This document shows, in pieces, positions 13,366-14,056 of a DNA stretch of 14,056 nt. Position 1 is the stretch's first letter. Each line of letters begins with the position of its first letter. Source of the stretch: Prevotellaceae bacterium (GTDB lineage: Bacteria > Bacteroidota > Bacteroidia > Bacteroidales > UBA932); NCBI GenBank assembly GCA_031287815.1, contig JAITSM010000135.1:1-14056 (forward strand), written 5' to 3'. The translations under genes were made by a program, and so were the position numbers. Below the pieces are notes generated by a model. The model ran no database searches. It saw only the letters and a program-made list of their open reading frames with translations, and had not been told where the DNA came from.

Positions 13366-13790
13366 CACCCGACATTATGCTCTTTTACATTTTGGGTGCT
13401 TTTATTTGATTTTTGGAATCTGGAAAATTTCAACATTTGATACTTAATAAAAGTGAATATCCACAATGAAACGTGAATTTTTGCTTATTAGTATCAAGGT
13501 ATTCCAGAACCTCAAAAATCATAAACAAAGTTCACGTTTCGCATTTTACCCCCAATATGTCTCTCTAAACAGAGAAATCCCGAAACAAGACTAACAAAAT
13601 AAAAGTTGCCTAGATGTAAAAAACTTGCGGCAAATGGGATTGTTTTGAAAAATAGTTTGTGTTTGGAAAAGTGCAAAACAATCCCAAGAGCCGGAAGGAA
13701 GTTAAAAGTTAAAAGTTAAAAACTAAAAGTTAAAAGTTGGCTGACGCCAGCAACCTTAAATAGGGAACTATAAACTTTAAATATATTATT
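13366..13790 (+). promoter_or_regulatory. Long structured leader or small RNA region
   Basis: This gap has no convincing gene but several inverted repeats: GCACCC/GGGTGC (13365-13370/13394-13399) followed by a T-rich run, a possible early terminator; a nested set CTGGAA (13420-13425), TTGATACT (13437-13444), AGTATCAA (13490-13497), TTCCAG (13502-13507); GAAACGTGAA/TTCACGTTTC (13468-13477/13531-13540), which crosses the previous set; and GGGATTGTTTTG/CAAAACAATCCC (13636-13647/13674-13685), 12 bp. Small ORFs of 10 codons (13377) and 42 codons (13466-13594) occur but resemble nothing I know. It could be an attenuating leader for the 13791 gene or an independent small RNA. Confidence 0.5.
13701..13755. 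repeat. Half element E10 (GCTGACGCCAGC core)
   Basis: Tandem AGTTAAA heptamers followed by GCTGACGCCAGC (13740-13751), one base off the perfect palindrome. The arm resembles that of element E4, including AACTAAAAGTTAAAAGT. There is no matching right arm. It lies 35 bp before a start codon rather than after a stop. Confidence 0.82.
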
Positions 13791-14056
13791 ATGAAAGCAA
13801 TTTTCTTTCTTTTTGCAATGCTTGCAAACGTAGCGGCAAGCGCTACCGTAAAGGTAACGCCGCTTTCTACGGATTACGCCAGCGGAAAAGTAACCTTCAA
13901 AGTAGAATGGACAAATACGCCTGCTGCGCCTGTCAATAACCGCGTGTGGGTGTGGGTAGATTTTTGTACCGTTACCGGTACGACGCCGGCAAACTCTTTT
14001 TCTACCGCGACGGTTTCCGCCACTATTACCGGCGGGAACGGTGCGATTGCCAATGC
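13791..14056 (+). CDS. Secreted protein, 5' part, paralogue of the 584-2407 gene
   Basis: An open frame of 88 codons running off the right edge, so the end is missing. It starts MKAIFFLFAMLANVAASA, a clear signal peptide. The mature part reads TVKVTPLSTDYASGKVTFKVEW and NNRVWVWVDF. This aligns with SVTITPLRVNYSATPPTVTF and SKVWLWVNY of the 584-2407 protein, so both share an N-terminal beta-rich domain. Whether Ig-like repeats and a Cys-rich tail follow cannot be seen. No Shine-Dalgarno is present; the ATG lies after an AT-rich stretch downstream of element E10. It is probably exported to the surface or medium. Function not recognised. Confidence 0.75.
   Translation, partial: MKAIFFLFAMLANVAASATVKVTPLSTDYASGKVTFKVEWTNTPAAPVNNRVWVWVDFCTVTGTTPANSFSTATVSATITGGNGAIAN

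Noticed and set aside
13466..13594. 42-codon ORF starting MKREFLLIS
   Set aside because: No family resemblance, and its start lies inside an inverted repeat; kept only as a note in the leader description.
1..14056. tRNA or rRNA genes, insertion sequences
   Set aside because: By eye I found no cloverleaf with a TTCGA-type loop, no rRNA stretch and no transposase motif; a tRNAscan or Infernal run would settle this.

Overview
The window looks like part of a Bacteroidota chromosome, most likely Bacteroidales, of medium-high GC. The reasons are promoters of the Bacteroidetes type (a TAnnTTTG -7 box is seen upstream of most transcription units), almost no Shine-Dalgarno sequences, and a predicted lipoprotein plus outer-membrane pair (DUF4876 / DUF6850-like) typical of that group. 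I see no rRNA, tRNA, transposase, phage or CRISPR genes.

Layout. 1-583 is gene-free: a leftward promoter and hairpin at the edge, then a dense cluster of palindromes. 584-2407 (-) encodes a secreted protein with four Ig/PKD-like repeats and a Cys-rich tail; upstream of it is a leader of about 470 nt full of inverted repeats. 3051-4841 (+) carries a lipoprotein glutathione peroxidase and an AAA ATPase of the DUF4143 type. This pair converges on a long leftward run of six genes: tsaD (13234-12257), a GHL10/DUF187 glycoside hydrolase (12170-10674), a ROK-family protein (10610-9594), a DUF4876 lipoprotein (9335-8142), a DUF6850-like outer-membrane protein (7994-6459) and cysS (6320-4854). At the right edge, beyond another long structured leader, is the 5' end of a gene (13791 onward, +) whose N-terminal domain resembles that of the 584-2407 protein.

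The genes are a mix of housekeeping (tRNA t6A synthesis, Cys-tRNA charging, peroxide defence) and cell-envelope functions (glycan hydrolysis, a sugar-kinase-like protein, surface lipoprotein and barrel, secreted Ig-like proteins). tsaD, the GHL10 gene and cysS each have their own promoter-like box. ROK, DUF4876 and the barrel gene show none, so they may be read through from the GHL10 promoter.

The most unusual feature is a family of about ten non-coding elements. Each has arms built from tandem words, usually 7 bp, that differ from element to element, around a shared core: GCTGGCGCCAGC and variants, or a GAGGCGCAAGC core. Most start at or inside the stop codon of the preceding gene, and some supply that stop. 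One copy sits in frame inside the ROK gene and adds about 35 residues. With the two long structured leaders, this is the part of the window most worth following up.
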